64,000 nt of DNA, from contig OV050032.1 of NCBI GenBank assembly GCA_920105625.2, positions 75,559,879 to 75,623,878 of the forward strand, in the 5' to 3' direction. Below, piece by piece: positions 34,927-46,000 of the stretch. The notes beneath the pieces are model-generated. The model saw only the letters and a program-made list of their open reading frames with translations, was not told the DNA's origin and made no database searches. The stretch comes from Clusia tigrina (Eukaryota; Arthropoda; Insecta; Diptera; Clusiidae). The position numbers and the translations under genes were made by a program. Position 1 is the first letter of the stretch, and each line of letters begins with the position of its first letter.

Positions 34927-35462
34927 GTTTTCATATATCATCACTAGAAGCATAGATAGGGTAAATGTCTTTAAGTGGGGTCCCCAAAGTTCATTATATG
35001 GGAGGGTTCTCCTTCCTCTGATCGACCCGGAATCTTGTATATGGCTTTGTAGGGTCCATATACGTACTAATGTAAAATTTCGTCCAAAAATATTGTATAA
35101 GTCGTAAGTTATAATAATATGTGAATAGTGTGCGTGGCTGTAGATTTAATACGCCCATTTTTTGTGTGGTGTTTAATGCTAGTACACGCAACATTCCTGT
35201 GAAATTTCGTTGATAAATCTATAATAGGAACCTAGTACTGATTTTTGGTTAATTGTGGGCGTGGCAGTTCTATTATGATCTTCATATTCTGCACACACAC
35301 TATTATGGACCCCATGTATATTTCTGCCAATTTTTATTCCGCTGGCATCAATAAGGGCACAGGTATGCTAATTTTAATTTTAGACCCGAAAGTTCCTTAT
35401 ATCAAAAGTAAGCGTGTCTTTTATCTGATCAGCCCCAATTGTTGCAGATAGCTTTACAATAT
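34927..35462 (-). mobile_element. Hairpin-ended repeat, copy C (internal fragment)
   Basis: It matches internal modules of copy B in the same (minus) orientation but lacks both termini. It begins abruptly at the end of the polymerase frame and ends at a GATAGCTTTACAAT phrase that in B is followed by ~450 bp more. It abuts copy D, which is in the opposite orientation. Confidence 0.7.
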
Positions 35463-36883
35463 CCTTTAAAAAGGGTAAATAGGGTATACTAATTTTGTGC
35501 TTTTGAGAGGGGTTGCAATTTCAAGAAGGAGGCGTGGTAGGTATGGACATATATATACAGATATGATCAGCATCACTTTCTGAGCAATTTTTATTTTGTC
35601 CGTCCGTCTGTCCGTCTGTGGCCACTTTTTTTCTACACCGTTAGAGCTATCTTAATGAAATTTTCCTAAAGTGTAGCCTGGACAGAGATACAGAACCAGA
35701 TTGCTATATGGGCCGATTTGGACAAAGACCACGCCTACTTCCCATCTAAGGAACTTTTTTCAGCTTTTTTAAAATGACTATAGATTCGGTCCAATTTATG
35801 GAATGGTGACATTATTTGGCACTTATAGAGATGTGGGTCCTACTAAACACTGTGCGAAAAGTGGGCGGTATATATTAACTGCCACGCCCACTATTAACAA
35901 ATATTAATAACTTAACATCTGGTAGAGACTTACGCGTGAAATTGTGCGGGATGGAAGATGTGGACATTATAAAGCTATCTGCAAGAATTGGGGCTGATAA
36001 CGCCAACTTTTAATAGAAGGAACTTTCGGGTCTAAAATTAAAATTAGCCTACCTATGCTTGTATTGATGCCAGCGGAATAAAAATTTGTAGAAATATACA
36101 TGGGGTCCATAATAGTATGTGTGCAGAATATGGAGATCATAATACAATTGCCACGCCCACAATTATCCAAAAATCATTACTGTGTTCCTATTAAAGATTT
36201 ATCAACGAAATTTCACAGGAATGTTGCTGGTACTAACATTACACACCGCACCAAAATTGGGCGTGTTACTTCCACAGCCACGCCTACTATTCACTTATTA
36301 TTATAACTTACGACCTATATAATATTTTTGGATGAAATTTTACATTAGTACGTATATGCATATATATGTACGCGGTCGATCAGAGGAAGGATACGCCTCC
36401 CTCCCATATTATGAACTTTGGGGATCCGACTTAGAGACAGTTACCCTATCTATGGTTCTAGTAATGATATATGAAAACAAATTGGTAGATGTATACCCTG
36501 GGTCTATACTAGCATGCATTCCAAATATGGGCAGATTATTACTACTACCACGCCCACAATTTACCAAAAATCATTACTAGCTTCCTATTAACGAAATTTC
36601 ACAGGAATGTTGCGGGTACTAACATTAAACACCGCACAAAAATGGGCCTTTCGACCTATTCAATATTTTCTGAAGAAATTTATATTAGTGGTTATATTTA
36701 TACTACAAAGCCATATACAAGAAATGGGGCCGATATAATCATTTCAAGGTACCCTACCAAAAATTACCGTGAATATGCCCCTAATTTATGAAGAAAACAT
36801 CCCCATTGATGAACTTGCGCGTACAAGAAAAGGTAAATGGTATTTCGAAGTCGGTCTAACCCGACTTCCGACTTCTGTACTCG
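35463..36883 (+). mobile_element. Hairpin-ended repeat, copy D
   Basis: It is a near-complete copy. The 5' end (AAAGGGTAAATAGGGTATACT) matches the reverse complement of the B right end. It then has GTCCGTCCGTCTGTCC (35579-35594), the CACGCCCAC modules, and the 3' hairpin (GAAGTCGG/CCGACTTC, 36847-36868). It is shorter than A because one module is partly deleted (near 36590-36660). Confidence 0.75.
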
Positions 36884-37190
36884 TTTATTATACATTTGCA
36901 ATACTTTGTATAATATTCACAAACATTTATATTTATATTAGTTTTATATACATTTTTTAAACTAGAACAACCAAAATCATCTAAATTGCTTATTATTTTT
37001 TCTCCTATCAAATCCCGTACCCATTTTGCTTTTTCCAAACCTTTTACATATATAGGTGGATTATCTGATTTATTTATATATAAAAAAATATGTTCATAGA
37101 GATCCTTTAGCGTTGAGTTATCATCATGCCAGTTTCACTATAAAATCCTTGAACATCCATAACTATAACTCTCTCCGCCTCCATTTTGTA
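36884..37190 (-). pseudogene. Maverick-associated exonuclease-like protein fragment
   Basis: On the minus strand an ATG near 37184 opens with VIVMDVQGFYSE. After a frameshift it continues with KGLEKAKWVRDLIGEKI and NLDDFGCSSL. I recall this pair of blocks from an unnamed DEDD-nuclease-like protein common in arthropod genomes and often near Maverick-type genes. The middle of the protein is missing. It is the rightmost recognisable piece of the Maverick-like element. Confidence 0.45.
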
Positions 37191-37329
37191 AAATTATAAA
37201 TTCACTTTGCTTTTCTATGAGAAATGAAATACTTAAATAAACTAGCTCATAGCAAACTATTTATATGTTGAGTTCGAGGAAGCAACTGCATATACATTTA
37301 TATATAGAAAATAAGAACATTCATACACT
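37191..37329. other. AT-rich flank, no gene
   Basis: No feature is recognised between the exonuclease-like fragment and the (CA)n tract. Confidence 0.5.
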
Positions 37330-37351
37330 CACACACACACACACACACACA
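37330..37351. repeat. (CA)n microsatellite at the 5' edge of the R1-clade LINE
   Basis: About 11 CA repeats directly abut the first GC-rich bases of the LINE. Some R1-clade families (Waldo, Mino) are known to insert into AC-type simple repeats, so this may be the target site. Confidence 0.85.
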
Positions 37352-38123
37352 ATGGGGTCAGAGGGGATAACTTTAAGGCAAAGCTCCTGACAGCCACTCA
37401 CAAGGGAGTGGCCAGTACGATCCTTACAGGTAATTCCCTCTAGAAGACTCACTGCCTCCTCGTGGCGACCCTGGGCAATGATGTGCCAGCAACCGCTGGA
37501 CACTAGCTAAAGTGAGTAACAAACCAGTCAGCGATGACCCCGATGGGGCGGTTGGCTGGGCAACGTGGGACAAAGATCTACGAGGGACCGACGTGGTACA
37601 TCGTGGGACGCCGCGGCACCAACGTGGGACACGGACGGATCGTCGTGGCGACGCGAAAAACGCAAGAGTGGCAGACCCATGACGGGCCTCACATTTTGGT
37701 CAGCGGTACCCCACGACGTGAGGACTGCTGCGAATTTTGGTGGAGGGCAAGTACGGCCCATTAAGGGCGAGACCGGTAAGGCTTTAATTACGATATACCG
37801 GGAAATGTGAGGACTTTGATGCTGCGGGCTGACGATAGTGGTATGCTGTCACTTCAGTATGCAAGGGTGAAACGTTGCAGAAATGGCTGGCAGCTTAATG
37901 CCACTTTCCCGTTAAAACCATGCCAGGTCTCGGGGAGCGCTCTATGTCTCGTCACCATTAAGTTTTCATTGCAGGTTCGGATGTCACATTCTCGATTAAC
38001 GCTGGTCTGGAACTGAACTCTTGCATAGCCGCTCTTCTGCGGCATAGATAACCATGGGACCAAGAAAGCAACTGCACAACGATCATAGATAGCGGCCACG
38101 AGCGGGGACAAAATTGAAATAAA

Positions 38124-39325
38124 ATGCACAACAAAAAAACACAACAGGGAAAGAAAAATGATGCGGAGAAGGATCCCTTCAGTAAGAGATCTGCTCTTCC
38201 AAGGAGTCCGGAATGGACGATGGATGTGGTGCGGAGAAATTCACTGGCAAACCCCAGTGAGCTCCGACCTACATCGGCTATGAAAACCGATGCAATGGCG
38301 CTTCATCCCCCAGACGGAGTAGTTGCTAAAGGCAAGATGGCGGTGTTGGAGTGGCACGTAGAGGCTTCAATTGCCTTCGTGGGGCCACGGCATAATGCCC
38401 ACGCGGATATCATGCGGAATACGGCCAAAATCCGGGACATTTGCCTCCAGATCAATCAGAAGCAGGACGCGGTCATTATTGAAAAGCCATCACAATCGGT
38501 GCGATTCGGTAAGGGGACCCAGACTGACAACAAAATGTTGAACAAAGAGGTTCAGGCGGGTAGTCACCTGATGGACAAGAAGGTCCAAGTTGGTGCGCCA
38601 CCACAGGAAACTCCTGCCCTGGTTAAGAGCTTCGCGGCCACGGTTGCAACGTCAAAGCGGCCCCGCGAGATGGCGAATTATGCGGAAATCCTCCGGAAGC
38701 TCAAGACGGAAGCAAAACGGCAAAAGTTGAATTGCTGCTGGAGCTGAGCGCAGCGGCAGAACCAAAGTCCCTGCAGTACAGCAAGGCAGTGGTGAGTGTC
38801 CTAGGATCCAGTGCGGAGGTGCGTAAACTCACGCAGGAGACACTGGTGGAGGTAAAGGATCTAGATGAGGTTACCATGGTTGAAGATGTTCATGAGGCGC
38901 TTTGTAAACAGCTGAATGTCTCAGAGAGACCTCCCGTGGGTGCAGTCAGGTCCCTCCGCAAAGCATATGGGGGAACGCAGACGCCGACCATCAGCTTACC
39001 GCCCCAGGTAGCCGCAACCCTTGTAAGAATCGGCAGGCTTAGAGTTGGATGGACTTCTTGCCGTGTGCGTGGGAAGGTGACACCAGTGCGCCGCTACAAG
39101 TGTATGTCGTTTGGTCACACCTCACAGAAGTGCACTAGCAAAGAGGACTGGCGCCACAATTGCTACAAATGTGGTGGAGAAGGACACAGCGCCCGTGAGT
39201 GGAACAGGACGCCTGCGTGCGCAATCTGCACAGCCAAAGGTCGTAAAGACGTGGAGCATCCGACAGGATGTAGCTCATGCCCGTCCTACAAACAAGCCGC
39301 GGGAAAATCCAGACTTAGGAGATGA
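38124..39325 (+). pseudogene. R1-clade ORF1 (Gag-like, zinc knuckles)
   Basis: It lies in two overlapping frames (38124-38747 and 38732-39325) that together make one Gag-like protein, so a frameshift lies near 38735. The N-terminal part is charged and low-complexity. The middle has a conserved R1-type segment (RLRVGWTSCRVR). The C-terminus has three CCHC-type knuckles: the first has lost a Cys (YKCMSFGHTSQKC), the second is CYKCGGEGHSAREW with the last Cys changed to Trp, and the third is CAICTAKG...C. These would bind element RNA. Confidence 0.78.
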
Positions 39326-40566
39326 GGTTGCTCCAGCTCAATCTCAACCACTGCGAGGCTGCAGAGGATCTCTTGGAGAAGACAGTAAGGGAACAAAAGG
39401 CTGATGTTGCTTAGCGAGGCATACCGGCGCAAGCACCAAGGAGTTCGGGCCGATGACAATACTGGCTGAGCCGCACTGTGGGTGTGTGGAGCCAGGGTCT
39501 TACAACTGAGCAACAAACATAGTAGCGACGGCTACGTCAGAGCGATCATTGGAGGGACCACGGTCTTCAGTTGCTACCTTCCACCAAGCCTCACTACGAA
39601 TGAGTTCGAGTTAATGGTGAACAGACTTACCCTGGATGCGTGAGGCAGGCACCCCGTAGTGATTGCTGGCGACTTCAACGCATGGGCAAATGAATGGGGC
39701 TGCGCCCGAACAACGCCAAAAGGTCATATCCTCATGGACACGTTCACGGTACTTGACATAGTTCTCATGAACACGGGAGAGGTGACATTCACCAGAGAAG
39801 GAGCCAGCTCCGTGATCGACTTTACGTTCCTGAGCAGCAGACTGGTGAGAGGAGCTAAGTGGATTGTGAGTCCCATATATACGCACAGCGATTGCAATGC
39901 CATTACGATCGATCTAAAGTTACCGAGGAGAAGGCCCAAGATTAACGAGGCTGGAGGGCGGATAAATTCGATGACGGCGCCCTTAAAGTCATGTTGGGGG
40001 ACATGAAGTTGGAAGGTGGTGCGGACGAAATGGCAAGTGAGCTAGCAAGCCAGCTAGAGAGTACATGCGATGCGGCGATGCCCAGAAGGTTCTATGGCAG
40101 ATGTCATAAATCCGTCTACTGGTGGACAGATGAGATCGCTGGCCTGCGTAAGGAATGTCATGCCGCAAGACGAAGAAACCAGCGGGCAAATGGCAAGCCA
40201 TATTGTCTGCAGCTACGCCAGGTATGCAAGGAGGCCAACAGGATGCTGAAAAAGGCCATAAAATCAAGCAAGCGTAGGAGTTTCATCGAACTATGTGCAC
40301 AGGTTGAAGAAAACCCATGGGGCAAAGCATATAAGCTTGTGATAAAAAAGCTCCCTTGCCATAGGCAACCAGCCCCAAGCTGCCACGACTTGCTCAAATG
40401 TATTGTGGGAGAGCTCTTCCCAGCACAGGACTACGTGCCTGGCCAACTTCCCCTCGAGTTGCACGAAGAATTACCCAATATGACCACTGACGAGGTGATG
40501 CGGGCTGTTGGAGGATTTGGGGACCAGAAGGCAGCTGGGCCAGATGGAATACCCAACCGAGTTTTA
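39322..40566 (+). pseudogene. R1-clade ORF2 (endonuclease and start of RT), truncated
   Basis: ATG 39322 overlaps the ORF1 stop (ATGA). The AP endonuclease is recognisable: LQLNLNHCEAAEDLL at the start, then after a frameshift and stops GDFNAWANEWG (39667-39700), VIDFTFLSS (39814-39840) and THSDCNAI (39883-39905, where the family has SDH). A conserved linker with WWTDEIAGLR follows (40120-40150), then the first RT block GPDGIPN (40540-40560). The frame then breaks into unrelated sequence. Confidence 0.8.
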
Positions 40567-40619
40567 GGGTCCTCCCTGCTCGTCGTGAGACCTCCTTTCG
40601 GTTCTGCTGTGCGCGTAGC

Positions 40620-41054
40620 TGAAAACTTTAGAACACTCTCTTGAATAAAAACACCAGACCAAATCACAAGAAGATTTATTCTTACAAATACTAGTTCTTA
40701 TATACTATTTCTCAACAATCATCTCAGTCTTGCGAACTGACCTTTCTGGTGTTCCAGTTTCGCACCTGCTAATTGGTGTCAGTCGGTCAAGCCAACTGAC
40801 CCACTGCAAAAGTATCGACGGTGCATTCTAAATTACAATGCCCTTCGCCGACTCGACTGCGGAACTGTAACACCCTAAAAGTTTACATAATAAGCATAAC
40901 ATAAATACTATTAATTTACAATAGTTAGACCCTAAATGTATGTGCTACTCTTAAACAACTTTGGCACAACTAATCCCACATAAAGTGTGGCATCTTTTAG
41001 GAGTCGATGCTGTGAGTCAACTACTCGTAGGTAGCTTGATTCTAACTCAAAACA
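40620..41054 (-). mobile_element. copia-type LTR (3' LTR of a minus-strand element)
   Basis: Read on the minus strand it starts TGTTTTGAG and ends AAAGTTTTCA, with a TATATAAG box and an AATAAA near its centre-right, as expected for an LTR promoter and poly(A) signal. It is preceded (on that strand) by the purine tract AGAAAGAGGGGAGGGA (41055-41070). What follows its 3' end (below 40620) is not a primer site, so this is a 3' LTR rather than a 5' LTR. It is unrelated to the copia LTR at 13978. Confidence 0.72.
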
Positions 41055-41070
41055 TCCCTCCCCTCTTTCT
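41055..41070 (-). promoter_or_regulatory. Polypurine tract of the minus-strand LTR element
   Basis: AGAAAGAGGGGAGGGA on the minus strand directly precedes the LTR start TGTT. This is the usual primer for plus-strand DNA synthesis. Confidence 0.65.
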
Positions 41071-41214
41071 AAAAGAAGTTAGTACAACTAACTTCTAATG
41101 AATCTACAATATTTTTTCTCTCTTCTGCACTTTAAACAATCTGTGCATTTCCTCAAACCTATAGTACATATGTGTAGTTTTTTTTTTTTTGTTAAATCGC
41201 CTTACTTGGGTACT
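41071..41214 (-). mobile_element. Residual internal end of the minus-strand LTR element
   Basis: About 145 bp of non-unit sequence includes an inverted repeat (GAAGTTAGT/ACTAACTTC, 41075-41096) and a T13 run. No coding region is recognised. At 41215 the 4.3-kb unit resumes in mid-phase. Confidence 0.4.
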
Positions 41215-41554
41215 AACGAAGATAACTTTCATAGTAACAGATGTACAAATCACCTTCAGTCGCAGACTCATTATGAATAGTAACTATAAAAACTCGCAAT
41301 TATAAGGAATGTTCCACTGGCCGCGACCTTTCTGGTTTATATTGAAGAATAGTAGTATGTAGAATATATCATTGCAAAATGTTTTAAGTCTAAGACAAAA
41401 TGCAATCAAATAGAAGCTAAGTAGAAAAAAATATAATTTCTTATTTTGCTTCATCGTAACTTATTAGCAGAGATACAAAAATTGTAGTCAACTCATCAAA
41501 ATATCTTCTGCCACGTTTGAAAAATATTCCACTATATACAAACTATACCAGACG
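41215..41554 (+). repeat. 4.3-kb tandem unit resumes (segment upstream of gene copy 4)
   Basis: From AACGAAGATAAC onward the sequence matches 3177-3510 of the left block. It lacks about 2.8 kb of unit relative to where the left block stopped (13317). The last 15 bp (41540-41554) are the left target duplication of LOA-2. Confidence 0.9.
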
Positions 41555-41771
41555 TGTTGGTCCGTTATGGATTTGCCTGACATCCCATCGGACGCGTCCC
41601 CAGGTGGCGGATAGGGGGACCTTTGGTAGGCAAATGACATTACTTCTGAACCTCTTAGGAGGGGCGGGAGTTATGGCTGTCTGTCTATCACAATGATGGT
41701 ATAGAGAATGGGTACCATCCGCGGACCAAACTGGCTAGGGAGGAGTCCCGAACAAAAACCACTGCCTGGCG

Positions 41772-43031
41772 ATGAACAACAAAAGATTTATTACTCCAGG
41801 TGGAACCCACGCATGTGGAAATCCACCCGCTTCGGCGGCAGGGGCACGGATTCTGGAGGTCCCAACCATCGCTAAAGTCTCTCGCCTTTATCAGCGACTG
41901 CGCATCCTGGAGGAGACGGGGATTGTTACCGCAATCTCTTCTTCTTCAGAGACGGAGGAACGTACCCTGGATCCAGAGGGCCTGCGTCGGGAAGTCACCA
42001 CAGTGGCGGAACGACCTACCAATGGTTCTAGGGTAACGCGAACTCAAGCGAAGAGGAAGAGAAAGAAGCGGCTTGATAGGCTCGTGCAGGAGAAATCCTC
42101 ACGTGGCTCTGCCGGCCCTTCTGTGTCGACTCCCTCCAAAAGGCCCAGGTCGGCGGAAGTGACACCCACGGAAGCCACCGAGCCTGCGGAGGGATTGACC
42201 GCTCCGAAAGCTCGCTCGCGAGGCAAGCGGCGGAAGATTGTTGCTGAAAACAGCACTCCCACCTGCCCTGCAGCTGTTACTGCTGGTGGCGCCACGACCC
42301 CAAAGGGTACGAGCGAAACCTCGGTGGCGGCTAATGTGGCGGGGAAGAATGTTGCAAATAAGCTGCAACTTGCCCAGCCCCTCGTATCCAGCAAAACCAT
42401 CTGTCCGGCGAAATCTCTGCCAGTAGCGGGTGGTGAGCTGGACTTTCGCCCAAGCACTTCCAAAGGTGCAGCCAAGTAATCGTACAGCGAGAAGGCTAAC
42501 GGCCCGCAACCAATGGTGGTGATTGGGAAGCTGGGGCGTGACCATCAGCTAACTGATGCAGAAATAAAATACTGCAAAGGTCATCTGATGCGTCGCGTCA
42601 TTGCCTCCGGTCCTGAAGCTAATGCGAGGGGCTATGAGACAAAGGACGGCACTCTACAGGTGTCGTGCGCGTCTCACGCCAACTTTGATTGGCTCAGGGG
42701 TGCAGTCAAGGACGTGCCCCCCATGGGGACCACTCGCTTCGCGGTCTATAGCGAAGCAGGCGTGTCCCTCAGGAAGGCCATCTGCTAGATTCCGGATCCC
42801 GATCTGACGACCACAGATGTCCTTTCTTGTCTGCGTGCTCAGAACCCTGGCATCAACACGAGGCTTTGGAGAGTTCTTTCGCACACCAAGGGTAGCAACC
42901 GGGATGGTAAAGAAGGGGCTAGTCTTGTGGTGCTAGTGGATGAGGCCACTGTTGATGTCATGGTTTCTCGGTACCGGAGCCGTCTGAGTCTCTTCTTTGG
43001 GACTGTGACCTTTCATGTCTTTCCCAGATGA
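41772..43031 (+). pseudogene. LOA-2 ORF1 (Gag-like, DUF4780-like)
   Basis: It is a single frame with two internal stops (TAA 42477-42479, TAG 42786-42788), ending at TGA 43029-43031. The N-terminal half is Ser/Thr/Lys/Arg-rich with nuclear-localisation-like basic runs (KRKRKKRLDR, RSRGKRRK). The second half carries the DUF4780-like RNA-binding fold (GYETKDGTLQVSCASHANFDWL; then NPGINTRLWRVLSH). The TGA overlaps the ORF2 ATG as ATGA, a layout associated with termination-reinitiation in LINEs. Confidence 0.78.
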
Positions 43032-46000
43032 GTGGCTCGGACGATTCTCGTAGCTATCGTCCTTTGACGGTAACGCAGATCAACTTGCAGCATTCTAAAG
43101 CCGCTACTGTACTCCTAAGTAGACGAGTCACCCAGCTGCACACATCACCTCATATAACAACAGTACAAAAGCCCTGGGTCTTTAGGGGTCGCCTCTGTGG
43201 CCTTGGCTTGTTGAAAGGGGCCACGATATTATATGACAGAAACTCGATTAGACCAAGAGCCGGTCTTATAATATCATCCCATCTCGCTACCTGCCTTGAC
43301 GCATTCTGTTGTCAGGATCTGGTTTCGGCAGAGATTAGTTTTAAGAGTATGCACGGATGGTCGAGGTTTGTGATTGGATCTGCTTACTTTCCTTACGATG
43401 CTTTGGAGGCGCCACCACCTGGGAAGGTCGCTACTCTCGTAGGGTTCTGTGAGCGGCGCGGTCTTGGTCTGGTTTTTTGCTGCGATGCTAATGCCCAGCA
43501 TACGATCTAGGGCAGCAGCAAGTGCAATGAGCGGGGCTCTCGACTTTTCGAGTATATTGCCTCCTCCAGCCTGAACATCCACAATGTAGGCAGGCAGCCT
43601 ACTTTTGTGACTACGAGAAGGCAGGAGGTAATTGACGTCACCCTGCGAAATCCAAGACTGGGGTGGTCGTTAAACAACTGGAGGGTCCTCGCCGAAGACT
43701 CGTGCTCGGACCACAGATACATTGAGTTTCAGTGTGGCGAGTGGGCGCAGATGCCATTGCCCACCAGGAACCCAAGAAAAACAGACTGGCCGAAGTTCAG
43801 GGAGGCACTGCGTAGCAATCACGTGACGCCACTGAGACTTCGCAAGGAGCAGAACATTGAGGCGGCTGTTGAGCATCTCAACACCGCTCTAACAAACAGC
43901 TTCGAGCTAGCCTGCCCAATTAGACCTCCTCTTAGCCGGACTCCTGTTCCATGGTGGTACCGAGAGCTTCAGGTGCTGAGGCGTGAGTCTAGAAAACTCC
44001 TCAAACGGTCCCTCAAGACGAATCTTGACGAGGACTGGGAACGATATCGACGTGTTCAGAGGGACTACAAGAAGCTAATTCGGGACTCGAAAAGGACTTC
44101 TTTTAGAGACTTCTGCAGTGATATCGAATCCCTGAGTGACACGGCAAAACTGGTGAAAGTCCTGAAAAAGGACCAAACCGCTAAGCTGGGGTCGCTCAGG
44201 AAACCTGATGGCTCCTATACGGAGAGGCAAAGTGAGACACTCAGCTTGCAGTTGGAGTCACACTTTCTAGGAAATCAGGTAAGCATAGCCCGTCAACAAC
44301 CACCTTTGGTCGGAAATGCTGTCAGGGCAGCTGCGCCCTCTCGACATGATTGGTATGTCGCCAGAACTGTGGCGAATGAGAATGCTATTGGATTTGCTAT
44401 CAAATCCTTTGACAACTTCAAGTCGCCCGGACTGGATGGCATATATCCGATTGTGTTGAAGGAAGGCATTGAGCTAGTGATGGCAGCACTGAAGAAGATC
44501 TTCACTGCATGTCACGCACTGGCCTATGTAGCACGCTCTTGGAGGATGGTGAGGGTTGCCTTCATTCCTAAGGTTGGAAGAGACGACTACACCAATCCCA
44601 AGAGCTTCAGACCTATTAGTATGACCTCGTTCATGCTAAAAAGTTTAGAACGGCTGGTGGAGCTTCGCATGCGTAGGGAGTCTCTGAAGACGCATCCACT
44701 ATCTCCATTTCAGCATGCCTATCAAAGCGGAAAATCCTGCGAGACGGCTCTGCAAAACCTTGTTGGAAGGATAGAGCGAGCCATCGACAGGAAAGAATAC
44801 GCAATGGGCGTCTTTGTGGACATAGAGGGTGCGTTTGACAATGCTACTTTCGACAGTATGTGCGGCTCTGCTAGGTGGCATGGCGTAGACCGGGTCCTAG
44901 TAAACTGGATACGTTCAATGCTGGCCCAGAGAATCATAACGGTGCGGGCGGAGGAAGATTTGCTGGTGTCGTCTGGGGTTAATAGAGGCTGTCCCCAAGG
45001 TGGGGTACTGTCTCCATTGCTCTGGTGCATGGTAATCGATCCCCTGCTTAACGCCATTAATGACTCGGGGGTATACGCTCAGGCATATGCGGATGATGTT
45101 GGCTGTCTTGTGACAGGTCCATCCCTTATGATTGTCTGCAGAAGGGTGCAGAGAACTCTGGATATGATTGACACTTGGTGCAGTGCGAATGGGCTATCGG
45201 CTAATCCTGTCAAGACTGGTATTGTCCTCTTTACCAGAAGGAGAAAGTTTGATGGACTTATTCTGCCTACACTGAAAGGAGTCACTATCCAGCTATCCAA
45301 GGAAATCAAATATCTTGGAGTCATCCTTGATAACAAACTTCTTTGGAAAACACATGTCGAACTGAAGACATCCAAAGCACTGTCAGTTTTTTGGCAGTGT
45401 AAGGGTATATTTGGTAAGACATGGGGTCTTTCCCCTAGTAAGGTCCTATGGATCTATACAGCTATGGTAAGACCTATTATCACCTATGCATCGATGGTTT
45501 GGATGAGCAGACTCTCTCTTGTAGGGGTCAAAAAAGCTCTATCAAAACGAGACTGTTGCTGCCAGAGTCTCGTTCATGGTTAGATCCCGAGAACGAGCTA
45601 GGCAAACACTGCTGCCGTATATTCACTGATGGCTCCAGGACTTAAGACGGTTCAGGCTCTGGTGTCTTCGTGGAATCATGTGCGACCTGTCGGTTCTTTG
45701 CCCTTGGTCTGCTTGCGTCTGTGTTTCAGGCGGAGGTGTATGCGATACTTGAGGCGATGGACTTTGTTGTGGAAAACAGGTGGAAAGGCAAATCTATTTG
45801 TGTCTGCAGTGACAGCCAAGCTGCGCTCATGGCCTTGGATAGTCCGACCACCACTTCCACGATAGTCAGGTCCTGCAAATCCAGGCTAAATTGTGTTGGA
45901 AAACATAATAGTCTGACGTTGACTTGGGTCCCGGGACACGCTGGCATTGCGGGTAACGAGACCTCTGACTCCTGGCCAGGATGGGCTCCGAGGCTGTTTT

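Larger units (their letters stand above)
37352..40566 (+). mobile_element. R1-clade non-LTR retrotransposon, 3' truncated
   Basis: A GC-rich block differs sharply from its AT-rich flanks. It has a ~770-bp 5' UTR, ORF1 with R1-type zinc knuckles, and ORF2 with an AP endonuclease and the very start of RT (PDGIPNRVL). Similarity to R1-type RT stops at about 40566. The next 53 bp (40567-40619) are unassigned, and then a copia-type LTR begins. There is no poly(A) or 3' end. Confidence 0.85.

Noticed and set aside
19075..37190. Functional, replication-competent Maverick-like element
   Set aside because: Every gene has stops, frameshifts, missing catalytic residues or nested insertions, and no integrase or terminal inverted repeats are visible.
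37528..37810. Overlapping ORFs in the R1-clade 5' UTR
   Set aside because: Several frames on both strands are open because the region is GC-rich. None matches a known LINE domain.
42044..42545. Minus-strand ORFs across LOA-2 ORF1
   Set aside because: They are shadows of the Ser/Arg/Lys-rich ORF1.
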